Shown here one piece after another: positions 18,043 to 27,476 of a stretch of 64,000 bases of DNA. A program made the translations under genes and the position numbers. The DNA comes from Gillisella terrae (lineage in GTDB: Bacteria > Pseudomonadota > Alphaproteobacteria > Rhizobiales > Rhizobiaceae). The DNA lies in assembly GCF_004801395.1 (NCBI RefSeq), contig NZ_SSOA01000001.1, forward strand, positions 744,001 through 808,000, given 5' to 3'. Every line of letters begins with the position of its first letter. The first letter of the stretch is position 1. The notes beneath the pieces were generated by a model. It was not told where the DNA came from. It did no database searches and worked only from the letters and a program-made list of their open reading frames with translations.

Positions 18043-18999
18043 TCATGGGCTGGCGATGGCGTTTCCAGACATGTTGCGGTTACGCTTGTGTTCACGCCAT
18101 AGAATAAACAGGCCGGAGCCGACAATAATGCCGATACCAAGCCACTTGGATGGGGTCGGAAAATCACCGAACAGGCTATAGCCAAGCACCGTTGCGGCGA
18201 TGATTTCGAAATATTGAAATGGAGCCAGCACCGACAAAGGTGCCATGCGAAAGGCTTTGACCACGAGAAGATGAAGATAGCCTGACAACACGCCAAGCAG
18301 AACCAGAAGGGCAAAACCAAGGGTGTTGATGGGCAGAGAAGGGGTGAAATCTGGGCTGTCTGCTGCATGACCGAGCAGCATGGCGGCACCCATGAACACT
18401 GTGCCACCCACACCTGACATGATTTGCATGGTCATGGGCGAATCCGCGTTGCCAATGGCGCGGTTGAGAAACATGTAGAGCGCAAACAGGAAGGCGCACA
18501 GAACCGGCAGCAAAGCCGTTGTGCCAAAAACTTCCCAGCTTGGTTGTATGACAATCATTGCCCCGCCAAACCCGACGAGAATGGCGAGCCAACGCCTCCA
18601 GCCGACTGTTTCACCCAGAAATAAAGCGGAAAGAGCCGTGAGAATAAAGGGTTCGACGAAATAAATGGCAAAGACGTCGGCAAGCGGCATATATTTCACT
18701 GCCGCAAAAAAGCACAAACTGGCCGCACCATGCAATGCGCCGCGCAGAAGATTCAGAAATGGGCGTTTAGCCCTAAATGCGTTGCGGCCTTGCAGCAGCA
18801 TCAGAAAGGGAAGCGTGCAGGCCAACTGAAAGAAGAAGCGGTAAAACGTCACCTGCCCGGGTGACATGCCCTGCATATTGGCCATGTATTTGGCAATTGC
18901 GTCCATGCCCGGCAACAGCAGCATGCAGCCTGCCATCAAGGCCATGCCTTGCAAATTGCCGGAATATGTATCGGAGACAGAAGCCATCGGAGTTCCCAT
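18043..18999 (-). CDS. EamA-family (DMT) transporter
   Basis: Ten-helix inner-membrane transporter of the drug/metabolite superfamily, 318 residues, built of two EamA halves (about residues 15-145 and 160-300). Typical end-of-half motifs are FVEPFILTALSALFLGETV and APFQYFEIIAATVLGYSLFGDFP. The substrate cannot be told. The start at 18999 has GGAA upstream; a Met four residues later is an alternative. It is one of three EamA genes in an 11-kb stretch. The spacer after its stop holds a short ACATACA-type inverted repeat (about 17983-18002) without a U-tract. Confidence 0.88.
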   Translation of the reverse strand: MGTPMASVSDTYSGNLQGMALMAGCMLLLPGMDAIAKYMANMQGMSPGQVTFYRFFFQLACTLPFLMLLQGRNAFRAKRPFLNLLRGALHGAASLCFFAAVKYMPLADVFAIYFVEPFILTALSALFLGETVGWRRWLAILVGFGGAMIVIQPSWEVFGTTALLPVLCAFLFALYMFLNRAIGNADSPMTMQIMSGVGGTVFMGAAMLLGHAADSPDFTPSLPINTLGFALLVLLGVLSGYLHLLVVKAFRMAPLSVLAPFQYFEIIAATVLGYSLFGDFPTPSKWLGIGIIVGSGLFILWREHKRNRNMSGNAIASP

Positions 19000-19071
19000 T
19001 TTTTCCGATGATGAACACGCACATGGGCAAGATGCAAGCGCTGCGCGCTCCTGTCTGCGCTTTCTCCCGCG

Positions 19072-20235
19072 TTATAAATTCAAGTGGTTGCGTGCGCGTT
19101 TCCAGTCACCCAAAATATGGTCCGGGTTATAGGTCAAAGCCTCTGCATCGGACAATTGCGGGCGGTTTGCATTGATGTCGGCACCGGGGCCAGTGCTTTT
19201 ATACTCGAAGAATCGCGCATCGGCTAAAGGTTGGAACCATTTTCTCTGGCCATCTTTTGCGAGACCAGACATCGAGGTCCAGCCGTCCTTGGCGATATGG
19301 TCTTCCATGTGGCAATTTAAAAACACGGCTTGGCCAACGGCATCGGGGTCGGCATAGCGCCCGTCTTCAAAGTCGCGGGTCGGATGCCATGGACGGCCGA
19401 GGTAGTGACTGCCAGCGGGTTGATCGACATTTTCTTTTTTCAGGAGGCAATGGCGAAAGATCAGGCCGAAGGAATTTTCTTTGGCGGTGCTGGGCGCGCT
19501 TACGAAACCAGCGGGCAGGGTTGTTTTGTTGGCACGCCCACGGCTGATAATGTCGCAATGATCAAACAATGCGGCACCGCCGCCAAAGATGAAATCCACA
19601 TTGCCGCTGATGAAGCAATGGGAGAACAGGCTACGGCCGCGATCTGCAAACAGGGTATCTTGATAGCCCGTCATAGCCACATCGTAAAACAGGCTCTTGT
19701 CGGCACCGTTTCCCAAAAAGATGGCAACAGCCTGACTGGCACCAATGCGGTCGGCTCCATGTGGATCGCGACGATCATTGTCGAGAAAGTCGAAGCCATT
19801 GGCTATGGTCAGGTGGCAAGCTTTGAAATCGGCAGCGTTGATGGTCAGCGTGGCCGAGCCGGGCGTGCCCCATTGGCCGGTTCCATCGGGCTTTTCCGCA
19901 CCGGCAAAGGCATCAAAAACAATGCATGTTTCGTCACGTCCGCTGCCAACGAGACATATATTAGGCTTGGTAATTGTCAGCTTTTCACGATAGTGACCCG
20001 GCATGAGCACAATCGTCCAGGGAGTGGTGTTCTGGTCTGGAGCGGCGGCAATGGCGTCTGCAACCGTAGCATAGGTCGGTGTGCTGTTGTGGAGGTTTTG
20101 GCCCCCGTGGTTTTGATCAACGATGGCGTCAGGCCTGTTCCGGTTTATAGCAAGCGCCAGCTTGGGAGATGCACCATAAATCAAGGCAGCCATGAAACAC
20201 CCTTCCGTAAATACGCGGCGAGACAGGTGAGGCAT
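19072..20235 (-). CDS. Tat-exported pectinesterase (CE8)
   Basis: Pectin methylesterase that de-esterifies plant pectin outside the cytoplasm, 387 residues. The N-terminus carries a twin-arginine signal, SRRVFTEG followed by a hydrophobic stretch to about residue 28. All five family regions are visible: GHYREKL, GASQAVAIFLG, GYQDTLF, ISGNVDFIFG and LGRPW, so the two catalytic Asp, the Gln and the Arg are present. The ATG at 20235 follows GGAGGG; a TTG at 20253 is an alternative. It starts 14 bases after the ilvA stop, so it is probably cotranscribed with it. No pectate lyase or uptake genes lie nearby. Confidence 0.88.
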   Translation of the reverse strand: MPHLSRRVFTEGCFMAALIYGASPKLALAINRNRPDAIVDQNHGGQNLHNSTPTYATVADAIAAAPDQNTTPWTIVLMPGHYREKLTITKPNICLVGSGRDETCIVFDAFAGAEKPDGTGQWGTPGSATLTINAADFKACHLTIANGFDFLDNDRRDPHGADRIGASQAVAIFLGNGADKSLFYDVAMTGYQDTLFADRGRSLFSHCFISGNVDFIFGGGAALFDHCDIISRGRANKTTLPAGFVSAPSTAKENSFGLIFRHCLLKKENVDQPAGSHYLGRPWHPTRDFEDGRYADPDAVGQAVFLNCHMEDHIAKDGWTSMSGLAKDGQRKWFQPLADARFFEYKSTGPGADINANRPQLSDAEALTYNPDHILGDWKRARNHLNL

Positions 20236-20249
20236 GATGCCCTCCGCGG

Positions 20250-21515
20250 TCAAATAATCAAATTGGCAAGAATCTCGTTATCGGTGATGTCTTCGAAGCC
20301 TAATCCATTTTGCTCCAGCCGATCAAACAATCCTGCAAAATTTTCTTTTTGGGTTGTTTCAATGCCGATCAGGATGGAACCGAAATTTCGGGCGGATTTT
20401 TTCAGATACTCAAACCGGGCAATGTCATCCTCGGGCCCAAGCAGATTGAGAAAATCACGCAAGGCACCGGGGCGCTGCGGCAGGCGAAGGATGAAATATT
20501 TTTTCAATCCCGCATAGCGCATGGCGCGCTCTTTAACATCTGGCAGGCGCTCAAAATCGAAATTGCCGCCGGATACCACCAAGACAATGGTTTTGCCCTC
20601 AAGATGTTTCGCATCCAGAAGACCAAGCGTTGCGATGGATAGCGCACCGGCTGGCTCCAAAACGACGCCTTCGACATTGAGCATATCGATGATGGTGCCG
20701 CAAATTGCGTTCTCAGGTATCAACATGACCTGATCTGGAGAAAAATGTTTCAACGCCTCAAAATTGGTATCGCCAATGCGGGCAACGGCGGCGCCATCAA
20801 CAAAATTGTCAACCTTGGAAAGGGTAACGACATGTCCGGCCTCAAGTGAGCGCTTGAGGCTGGGTGCGCCGACTGGCTCGGCAAAGATAAAAGAAGAGGG
20901 GGGCAACCTGTCACGCAGATAGCTGGTAACACCAGCGCTCAGACCGCCGCCACCAACAGGCAAAATGATGAGGTCCGGCGTGACGCCTTCCGGCAATTGC
21001 GCAACAATTTCAGCGGCAACAGTGGCTTGACCTTCAATAATATCAGCGTGATCGAAGGGAGGAACCATATAGCCATCAGCTTCGGCGACGTAATCGCGCG
21101 CTGCCTTGTAGCACTGGTCGAAAATATCGCCGACCAGCCGAATGGAAATAAACTCGGCACCAAATTTCCGGGTTTTGTCAATTTTCTGCTGTGGTGTGGT
21201 GATGGGCATGAAAACAACGCCTTTGACACCAAAATGGCGGCAGGCAAAGGCGAAACCTTGCGCATGATTGCCCGCAGACGCGCAGACAAACACCTTGTCG
21301 GTGTCGCCCTTGGCAATCACTTTCTGAAAGAAATTATAGGCACCGCGTACCTTATAGGAGCGCACCGGCGTTAAATCCTCGCGCTTCAGATAAATATCGG
21401 CATTAAACAGCGTGCTGAGGTGCTCGTTCAGTTGCAGAGGCGTTGCCGCAAACAATTCCCGAACTGCATTCACCGCGTGATCAACACCAGATTTCATCAT
21501 CGTCGTCATTCCCAT
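20250..21515 (-). CDS. ilvA: Threonine dehydratase (threonine ammonia-lyase)
   Basis: PLP enzyme converting threonine to 2-oxobutanoate, the first committed step to isoleucine. It is 421 residues. The PLP lysine is K55 in VRSYKVRGAY, the phosphate-binding glycines are in LPVGGGGLSAG, and SAGNHAQGFAFA is the substrate loop. The C-terminal ~85 residues (FILRLPQRPGALRDFL) form a single ACT-like regulatory domain, so this is the short IlvA type rather than the two-domain E. coli enzyme. It reads into the pectinesterase gene. Upstream is a 500-base AT-rich spacer. Confidence 0.93.
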   Translation of the reverse strand: MGMTTMMKSGVDHAVNAVRELFAATPLQLNEHLSTLFNADIYLKREDLTPVRSYKVRGAYNFFQKVIAKGDTDKVFVCASAGNHAQGFAFACRHFGVKGVVFMPITTPQQKIDKTRKFGAEFISIRLVGDIFDQCYKAARDYVAEADGYMVPPFDHADIIEGQATVAAEIVAQLPEGVTPDLIILPVGGGGLSAGVTSYLRDRLPPSSFIFAEPVGAPSLKRSLEAGHVVTLSKVDNFVDGAAVARIGDTNFEALKHFSPDQVMLIPENAICGTIIDMLNVEGVVLEPAGALSIATLGLLDAKHLEGKTIVLVVSGGNFDFERLPDVKERAMRYAGLKKYFILRLPQRPGALRDFLNLLGPEDDIARFEYLKKSARNFGSILIGIETTQKENFAGLFDRLEQNGLGFEDITDNEILANLII

Positions 21516-22023
21516 ACTGCGAGAGTGCTTCGATAAGACATGCCTGTGTGAAATGCACGGAAAATTGCGAAATGCACGGAAAATTTGCCCTCGTCTTTGA
21601 GTACGGCTGCGCCATGTCGTCGTGCCTGATAAGCTGTTGTCTTTCCCGCCATTGGTTATCGGTTTGCGGTGAATATTTTAATCGAGGTGCAGAGTTGCGC
21701 GATTATAAATGGTTGTGTGTCTATTTTTTTGTGTAATTTAAGGTGATAGCTATTGTTTCAAATTGAGATTCTAATTGTGATACGGATGTATCAAGGTGAG
21801 ACTAATATCGCTAATCTCAATATTATTTCATGATGTCGAACGAATAATTGTCTATTTAAATCATTGCTACGATATTCATTGTTGTTTATGGTTAGAATTC
21901 CATTAAATTAAGTATTCAATGGGCTACAACCATATCACAGCGTCAAATCTGAGCTGAGCAGATCACATCTGTATTCTTCTCGGACAGATTTTCTGTGCCT
22001 TGCAGGCAACATGAGGTGTGTCG
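21516..22023 (+). other. AT-rich intergenic region before the glycosyltransferase
   Basis: About 500 bases between the divergent ilvA and glycosyltransferase genes with no believable coding frame. The part after 21700 is clearly richer in A and T than the flanking genes. It must hold promoters for both genes, but I cannot assign -35/-10 pairs with confidence. A short tandem duplication is listed separately. Confidence 0.6.
21550..21588 (+). repeat. Two-copy 19/20-base tandem repeat
   Basis: GAAATGCACGGAAAATTGC (21550-21568) is followed directly by the same unit with one extra T (21569-21588). It lies just upstream of ilvA. A slippage duplication or paired operator half-sites are both possible. 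Confidence 0.7.
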
Positions 22024-23061
22024 ATGAATATCAAGGTTGCCGTCATCATTCCGTTCTTTCAAAAAGAACTTGGCATTCTTTGCCGAGCACTTGAGTCCGT
22101 GAAGGTGCAAAAAATTGGCCGCGCCTTGGATTTGCGCGTGATTGTTGTCGATGATAGCTCGCCGATCCCGGCAAAGCAGGAGCTTGCGGATTTCGACCCC
22201 GGCGTGGCATTTTCTCTCACGATCTTGGAAAAACCCAATGGCGGCCCCGGCGAAGCGCGCAACATGGCGCTGGATTTTCTTGAATCAAGCCCGGTTGACT
22301 ATGTTGCTTTTCTCGATTCCGACGATGTTTGGCATGACGATCATCTGGAGCGGGCGCTCAATGGACTGGAACTCGGTGACTTCTTCTTTTGTAACCATGT
22401 GCGCGGCAAATATTACCCCGATTACTTCGTGGGTTTGCCGCTGACACGTCGAGCGCTGGCAGACAATAGCAGCGCGATTGCCGAGAGCGGCTATCACGCT
22501 GTCCGTAAAGGCGAGATGGCTGAGGTAATGATCAGGGAGTGCCCGCCGCAGACATCCACGGTGGTTTATCGCTACCGGAAAAATGCAGATTTACGCTTTA
22601 ATGGCCAATTGCGAAGCGCTGGCGAAGACCATGTTTTCTGGATCGAGCTTTGCCTGTTCAACGACACGGTGATTGATCCAAGGATTAATGTCAGCTGCCT
22701 TGAAGGCGTTAATCTCTACTGGTCGAATGTGTCATGGGACAGCCCCAAGTCGGTGGCTATTCAGGGCTGCCTGGCGCTGCAATATAATTATCTGAAGGAT
22801 ACGCCGATTATTCTGATGGCCGACAAGCCAACGGTTTTGTTTCGCCAAAAGCTTTATGAAGGTGCTTACATCTATGCATTGCTGCGTGGTCTGGCCAAAG
22901 GGTTTCTGCCGGATTTGAAGGTCTTGGCGCGTCTTGGTTTTAGCTATCCCGGTTTTTTCATGCGCATCCCCAAGAGTCTGAGCTTCTTTTTGCGTAATCG
23001 CCGTTTGATGACCGATGAGACGGCCGTAAAGTCTCTCGATGCTGAAAATGCCGCGGCATAA
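22024..23061 (+). CDS. Family 2 glycosyltransferase
   Basis: Inverting GT-A glycosyltransferase, 345 residues. The N-terminal Rossmann-like domain begins VAVIIPFFQKELGILCRALESV, with the nucleotide-binding VIVVDDSSP and the metal-binding DSDD in YVAFLDSDDVW. RSAGEDHVFWIELC resembles the catalytic ED motif of the family. Sugar and acceptor are unknown. The ATG at 22024 follows GAGG with 7-base spacing; a GTG at 22018 is less likely. It stands alone, with no polysaccharide genes nearby and an AT-rich upstream spacer, which may hint at acquisition. Confidence 0.85.
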   Translation: MNIKVAVIIPFFQKELGILCRALESVKVQKIGRALDLRVIVVDDSSPIPAKQELADFDPGVAFSLTILEKPNGGPGEARNMALDFLESSPVDYVAFLDSDDVWHDDHLERALNGLELGDFFFCNHVRGKYYPDYFVGLPLTRRALADNSSAIAESGYHAVRKGEMAEVMIRECPPQTSTVVYRYRKNADLRFNGQLRSAGEDHVFWIELCLFNDTVIDPRINVSCLEGVNLYWSNVSWDSPKSVAIQGCLALQYNYLKDTPIILMADKPTVLFRQKLYEGAYIYALLRGLAKGFLPDLKVLARLGFSYPGFFMRIPKSLSFFLRNRRLMTDETAVKSLDAENAAA

Positions 23062-23292
23062 TTCCCAAATGCGGTATGGTATCGTCCAGAGCTGGTGCCG
23101 TTCTTCAACAAACAGTGGTTTTGCTCTTGATTTATCGTGCATGTCTGGCCAAAACCAAGTCTGGTTTGGATATTGCACGATCAGTGGAGCCGCCCGTGGT
23201 GAAATGACGTGCGATTGGCGTAACGTCACGGCAGATTGCAGGCGCTGAACTGGCGTTGAAAATTGCGCCCTGACAGGCATGAGGCTTATCGA

Positions 23293-23619
23293 ATGGCTGC
23301 ATTTCTTAAAAAGATTCTCTCGGCATTTTCGGGAGCATCATCCAGCTCTGGCGAAAAACAGGCGGAGTCCTCTGAGCCGGTTTTGCACGGCGACTGCCGC
23401 ATCTACGTTGAGCCTTTGCGCGAGGGCAACCAGTTGCGACTGGCGGGGCGCATCGAAAAAGACGTGAATGGCGAAACCTTGACCCGCACATTTATTCGCG
23501 CCGATCTGTTTACCTCAAAAGAAGATGCGCAGGATTGCACGTTGCGCAAGGCCAAGATGATCATCGATCAAAACGGTCCCGCTCTGTTCGCCGATGGCGA
23601 GAAAACACGCAGCGCGTAA
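23293..23619 (+). CDS. HlyU-family protein
   Basis: A 108-residue protein matching the HlyU family of PF10115 type (not the winged-helix HlyU of Vibrio structures, although the family name comes from that regulator). Conserved features are the CRIYVEPLREGNQLRLAGRI beta segment, TRTFIRADLF and the C-terminal ALRKA-like CTLRKAKMIIDQNG. The first ~35 residues are a short basic/serine-rich lead. The function is not clear. The ATG at 23293 was chosen with GAGG upstream. A strong terminator follows at once. Confidence 0.75.
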   Translation: MAAFLKKILSAFSGASSSSGEKQAESSEPVLHGDCRIYVEPLREGNQLRLAGRIEKDVNGETLTRTFIRADLFTSKEDAQDCTLRKAKMIIDQNGPALFADGEKTRSA

Positions 23620-23624
23620 AAATG

Positions 23625-23653
23625 CCGTCCCTTGAAAAAAGGGACGGTTTTTT
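23625..23653 (+). terminator. Terminator after the hlyU-like gene, possibly bidirectional
   Basis: A 9-bp stem (23625-23633 with 23639-23647) is followed by TTTTTTG on the + strand. A-rich bases before the stem would give a shorter U-tract for the converging minus-strand EamA gene ending at 23673. Confidence 0.85.
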
Positions 23654-23672
23654 GTTGAGGGCAGGGCGCAGC

Positions 23673-24605
23673 CTAATCCAGATTTTCTTCCGTCGTTGAC
23701 AGGCTGGCTTGTGGCCCCGAGGCCACTGATGGCGGCAATGGCACACCACGGGTTTTTTCGCGTGACAGGGTTATCAGGCCAGAGCCGATAATCAGCAGGC
23801 TGCCCAAAATGATCGGCAGATCAACATGATCGCCGAACACGAGATAGCCGAGCAGGATTGCCCACAGCATCTGGCTATATTGCGTGGGGCCAAGCACGGC
23901 AACGGGCGCGGATTTTGTGGCAAACATCATCAATACGGTTGCCAGCGCCGCAAGCAGACCATAGCTCATGAGCAGCAGCCAATCTGTGCCTTGCGGCCAG
24001 GTAAAATCATGCAGCATGCAGATTCCCGATATGGTGATGGTGCCAAGCGCACCAGCGCCATAGAGCGAAACGCCTTTTTCGCGAGGGCCAACGGCCCGAT
24101 AGATGACGATGCTGACCGCGCCGCCCAAGCCGCCAATAACGGCACCGAGATGGCCGATGGATAACTCGCGAAATCCGGGGCGAAGCACAATCAGCACACC
24201 AATGAAGCCAATGATAACCGCACTCCAGCGGCGGATACCAACCTGTTCTTTCAGGAATAGCACCGACATGATGGTGACGAAGGATGGCAGCAGGAAGATG
24301 AGGCAGAAAGCTTCTGCCATCGAGAGATGGGTGAAGGCGGTGACCGCGCCAATGGCGCTGGTACCAGAGGCAACAAACCGCATCAGCCACAATCCCCGTG
24401 CGGTTGTTTTGACGATATCGGTAATTTTGTCGCCTTTTTTGAGCAGAAATGGCAGGGCCAACATGCCAAAAAGCGAGCCAAAGAAGGCTGACTCAAAGGG
24501 GCTGACCCGGCCTTCAACGAGCTTCACAGAAGCGTCGCTGAAGGCATAGGCGGCAAATGCCGCGAAAGCGAGAAAAATCCCGCGCGTTGTTTTATCAGAT
24601 GTCAC
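23673..24605 (-). CDS. EamA-family (DMT) transporter
   Basis: Second of three DMT-type transporters here; 310 residues, about ten hydrophobic helices in two EamA halves. Visible landmarks are AFAAYAFSDASVKLVEG near the start, FLLPSFVTIMSVLFLKEQV at the end of half one and LGPTQYSQMLWAILLGYLVFGD in half two. It resembles the 18043-18999 protein in general layout but not closely in sequence. The start is a GTG at 24605 with AGGA upstream. The substrate is unknown. Confidence 0.87.
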   Translation of the reverse strand: MTSDKTTRGIFLAFAAFAAYAFSDASVKLVEGRVSPFESAFFGSLFGMLALPFLLKKGDKITDIVKTTARGLWLMRFVASGTSAIGAVTAFTHLSMAEAFCLIFLLPSFVTIMSVLFLKEQVGIRRWSAVIIGFIGVLIVLRPGFRELSIGHLGAVIGGLGGAVSIVIYRAVGPREKGVSLYGAGALGTITISGICMLHDFTWPQGTDWLLLMSYGLLAALATVLMMFATKSAPVAVLGPTQYSQMLWAILLGYLVFGDHVDLPIILGSLLIIGSGLITLSREKTRGVPLPPSVASGPQASLSTTEENLD

Positions 24606-24665
24606 GATTCGGCTTGTCCTGGGGGGAGGGAGACGAACAGTGATTATGGCTGATCTTGCCTTAGG

Positions 24666-25337
24666 TCAATTCAGTTTGCTTTGTTCCGCCGCTTTCTCGG
24701 CGGCGATTTCCCGAAACGCATTGGCCAGCACATCCTGCGGCTGCGCGCCGCTCACGGCATATTTCTGGTCGATAATGAAAAATGGCACGCCGTTGACACC
24801 CATGTCTTTGGCAGCTTCAATTTCGCTCAACACCATTTCCCTGTCCGAATCAGTGGCCAGCAGGCGTGCAATCAGCGCACCATCCAGACCCGCCTCTTTG
24901 GCAATTTCGACCAGAACGGCATGATCGCCAACGTTGCGCCCCTGCTCAAAATTGGCCTTGAACAGAGCTGCAACGACCTTATCCTGCATTTCGCGGCTTT
25001 CAACACCGGCCCAATGGATCAGACGGTGAGCATCAAGTGTATTGGGGCCGACTTTGATGGCGTCGAAATCGAAATGAATGCCAATCTCCTTGCCCATGGC
25101 CGAAAGTTGCGCATGGGCGCGATCCATATTCTCTTTGCCGCCAAGTTTTTTCGCCAGCTCCTCCTGATGGTCGACGCCTTCTGGCGGGTAATCGGGATTG
25201 AGCTGATAGGGACGCCAATTGATATCAATGCCGACTTCGTCCTGCACTTCGGCAATGGCCAGTTCCAGACGTGCCTTTCCGACGTAGCACCATGGGCACA
25301 CGACGTCAGATACGAGATCAATGGTAATACGTTGCAT
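24666..25337 (-). CDS. FrnE-type DsbA family oxidoreductase
   Basis: Cytoplasmic thioredoxin-fold protein of 223 residues, with no signal peptide. The active site CPWC sits in SDVVCPWCYVGKARLE (residues about 14-17), and the cis-Pro loop is in GVNGVPFFIIDQKYAVSGAQ. This pattern and length fit the FrnE/2-hydroxychromene-2-carboxylate isomerase-like branch of the DsbA family. The redox partner is unknown. It stands 60 bases upstream of the EamA gene on the same strand, so they could be cotranscribed. Confidence 0.9.
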   Translation of the reverse strand: MQRITIDLVSDVVCPWCYVGKARLELAIAEVQDEVGIDINWRPYQLNPDYPPEGVDHQEELAKKLGGKENMDRAHAQLSAMGKEIGIHFDFDAIKVGPNTLDAHRLIHWAGVESREMQDKVVAALFKANFEQGRNVGDHAVLVEIAKEAGLDGALIARLLATDSDREMVLSEIEAAKDMGVNGVPFFIIDQKYAVSGAQPQDVLANAFREIAAEKAAEQSKLN

Positions 25338-25390
25338 AGATTACGCTCCAATTGGGAGTGGGGCTTTGCCCCTTTTAAATTTGGCTCGGA

Positions 25391-27211
25391 TTATTGAGCG
25401 CGCGCATCCCACCATGTGGGAAGTTGGTAGCCCATCAGCGGTACCTGATCGGGCCTGTTGATCCGCTTCCAGCGGGCTAGCCGCTGTTCATTGCTGTAGT
25501 AGAGCGGCACCACATAATGCCCCGCCACCAACAATCGATCAAGGGCGCGAACCGAAGCCTGAAAATCTTCAAGGCTTTTGGCTTCGACGATATCTTTCAG
25601 AATCCGGTCAATATCAGCATTGGCAACCCCCGCATAATTGAAACTGCCCTGCGCATCACGCGATGCAGAGCCCCAGCGGTAAAACTGCTCAACACCCGGT
25701 GACAGTGAGGACGGGTAGGATTTGACAATCATGTCATAGTCAAAGCTGTTGGAGCGCGCCTGATATTGCGCATCATCCACAGTGCGGATGGTCATGCTGA
25801 TGCCAATCAGCCGCAACGTGCGTTGATAGGCCAAGGCCATTTTTTCCTGCCCGTCATTTTGGGTCATGACTTCGAAGGACAGTGGCTTGCCCGACGCATC
25901 CACCATTCTGCCATCATTGATGGAGTAGCCCGCTTGGCTAAGCAGAGCAACAGCCTGACGCAGCACGTTGCGGTCTGCACCAGAACCATCGGAAATTGGC
26001 AAAGTGTAGGTTCCAGCCAGAATCTCGGGCGCAATTTTATCTTTTGCAGCGCCTAGAATGGCTAATTCGCGATCGTCGGCTGCATGGCCATAAGCGCCAA
26101 GGGCCGAGTTCTGCCAATAGCTCTCTATTCTCTTAAAAGCGTTGCCGTAGAGATTCTTGTTCACCCATTCAAAATCGAAGGCCAAGGTCAGCGCTTCGCG
26201 CACCTTCACATCCGCAAAGATATGACGGCGGGTGTTGAACACAAATCCAAGCATTCCGGTGGGCTGCTGCGATGTAAATGTTTCTCGCTGGACGTCGCCT
26301 GAATTGGCCGCTGGAAAATTGTAGGCCCGCGTCCAGTGACTGGTATCGCCATCGGGATAGATGTCCACCTCACCCTTTTTGAAGGCCTCGAACAGGGTGC
26401 TGTCCTGCAAGAAATAGGTGACGCTGATCTCGTCGTAATTATCAAAGCCAACCTTGGAGGGAATGTCTTTGCCCCAATAATTCGGATCCCGCTCGTAGGT
26501 GATTCGCTCACCGGGGCGAATCTCCTTGATTTTGTACGGCCCGGAGCCAACCGGTATCGAAAGCGAGCTCTCTTCGAATTTGTCGGGGTCGATGGCGTGT
26601 TTCGGCAGAATCGGCGTCGATGCGGCAATGATCAGCGGTGTTTCGCGATCTGCCTTGTTGTTGAAGGTAAAGCGCACGCTGTGCTCGCCCACCTTTTCCA
26701 TTTTGGAAACAGTATCGAGGCGCCTGTTAAAAGGCGGCCGTCCTTTCTGCTGCAAAATCTGAAAGGAAAAAATGACATCTTCCGGTGTCACCGGCTGGCC
26801 GTCCTGCCATTTGGCCTTCGGATTGAGATTGAATTGAATGAAGCTGCGCGCGTCATCCCACTCAACGCTTTCTGCCAGCAGGCCATAAAGTGAGAAAGGC
26901 TCGGAGGCCGAGCGCGTCATCAGCGTTTCATAGAAGAGATTGCCGTATTCCGGATCCCATATGCCGCGCGCTGTGGTGCGCATGCCCTTGATCACAAAGG
27001 GGTTAAGGCTATCAAACGTTCCCACCACGCCATAGGCAATTTTGCCACCCTTTTTGACAGTGGGGTTCACATAGGGAAAGTGCTGATAATCGGCGGGCAG
27101 GGCTGGTTGGCCATGCATGGAAATGCCGTAGACCGGTGACGCTTTCACAACTGAGGGCGTGAAAATACCGCAAAACGGCAGGACCAGTAGGGTCAACAAA
27201 AGGTGCCGCAC
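25391..27211 (-). CDS. ABC transporter periplasmic peptide-binding protein (family 5)
   Basis: Extracytoplasmic solute-binding protein of about 606 residues, of the oligopeptide/YejA type. A hydrophobic signal (HLLLTLLVLPFCGIF, cleavage near VVKA-SPVY) is followed by HFPYVNPTVKKGGKI and the family-5 signature region YETLMTRSASEPFSLYGLLA, and KWQDGQPVTPEDVIFSF. The start was set at GTG 27211, which has GAGG seven bases upstream and puts the signal peptide at the N-terminus; a TTG at 27277 would bury it. No permease or ATPase genes are adjacent, so its transporter partners must be elsewhere. Confidence 0.9.
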   Translation of the reverse strand: MRHLLLTLLVLPFCGIFTPSVVKASPVYGISMHGQPALPADYQHFPYVNPTVKKGGKIAYGVVGTFDSLNPFVIKGMRTTARGIWDPEYGNLFYETLMTRSASEPFSLYGLLAESVEWDDARSFIQFNLNPKAKWQDGQPVTPEDVIFSFQILQQKGRPPFNRRLDTVSKMEKVGEHSVRFTFNNKADRETPLIIAASTPILPKHAIDPDKFEESSLSIPVGSGPYKIKEIRPGERITYERDPNYWGKDIPSKVGFDNYDEISVTYFLQDSTLFEAFKKGEVDIYPDGDTSHWTRAYNFPAANSGDVQRETFTSQQPTGMLGFVFNTRRHIFADVKVREALTLAFDFEWVNKNLYGNAFKRIESYWQNSALGAYGHAADDRELAILGAAKDKIAPEILAGTYTLPISDGSGADRNVLRQAVALLSQAGYSINDGRMVDASGKPLSFEVMTQNDGQEKMALAYQRTLRLIGISMTIRTVDDAQYQARSNSFDYDMIVKSYPSSLSPGVEQFYRWGSASRDAQGSFNYAGVANADIDRILKDIVEAKSLEDFQASVRALDRLLVAGHYVVPLYYSNEQRLARWKRINRPDQVPLMGYQLPTWWDARAQ

Positions 27212-27476
27212 ACCATTTCCTCTCAAATCAATATTCTGGAATTTGCGGCAAAATATCACGAACTCGTGGAAATCCAATCGCTATTGCGAGAATTCGGGCA
27301 TATGTCATTTAATGGCTAAGAAGCACTGGAAATTTGTAGCAATGCGCGCTAACAGAATGGCCGGAAAGCACAGGTCATCTATTTGCCTCATTTCAAACTC
27401 AGGTGATGCGTAAATGGACCGAGCTAATCGGGTCTGAGCTGCGGTTCGACAAAGATTTCAGGAGACGGATCTCGTT

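Noticed and set aside
19330..20517. A 395-codon frame opposite the pectinesterase and ilvA end
   Set aside because: It spans two real genes on the other strand and carries no domain signal.
21443..21736. A 97-codon plus-strand frame across the ilvA start
   Set aside because: Cys/Ser-rich random-looking sequence, overlapping ilvA and the tandem repeat.
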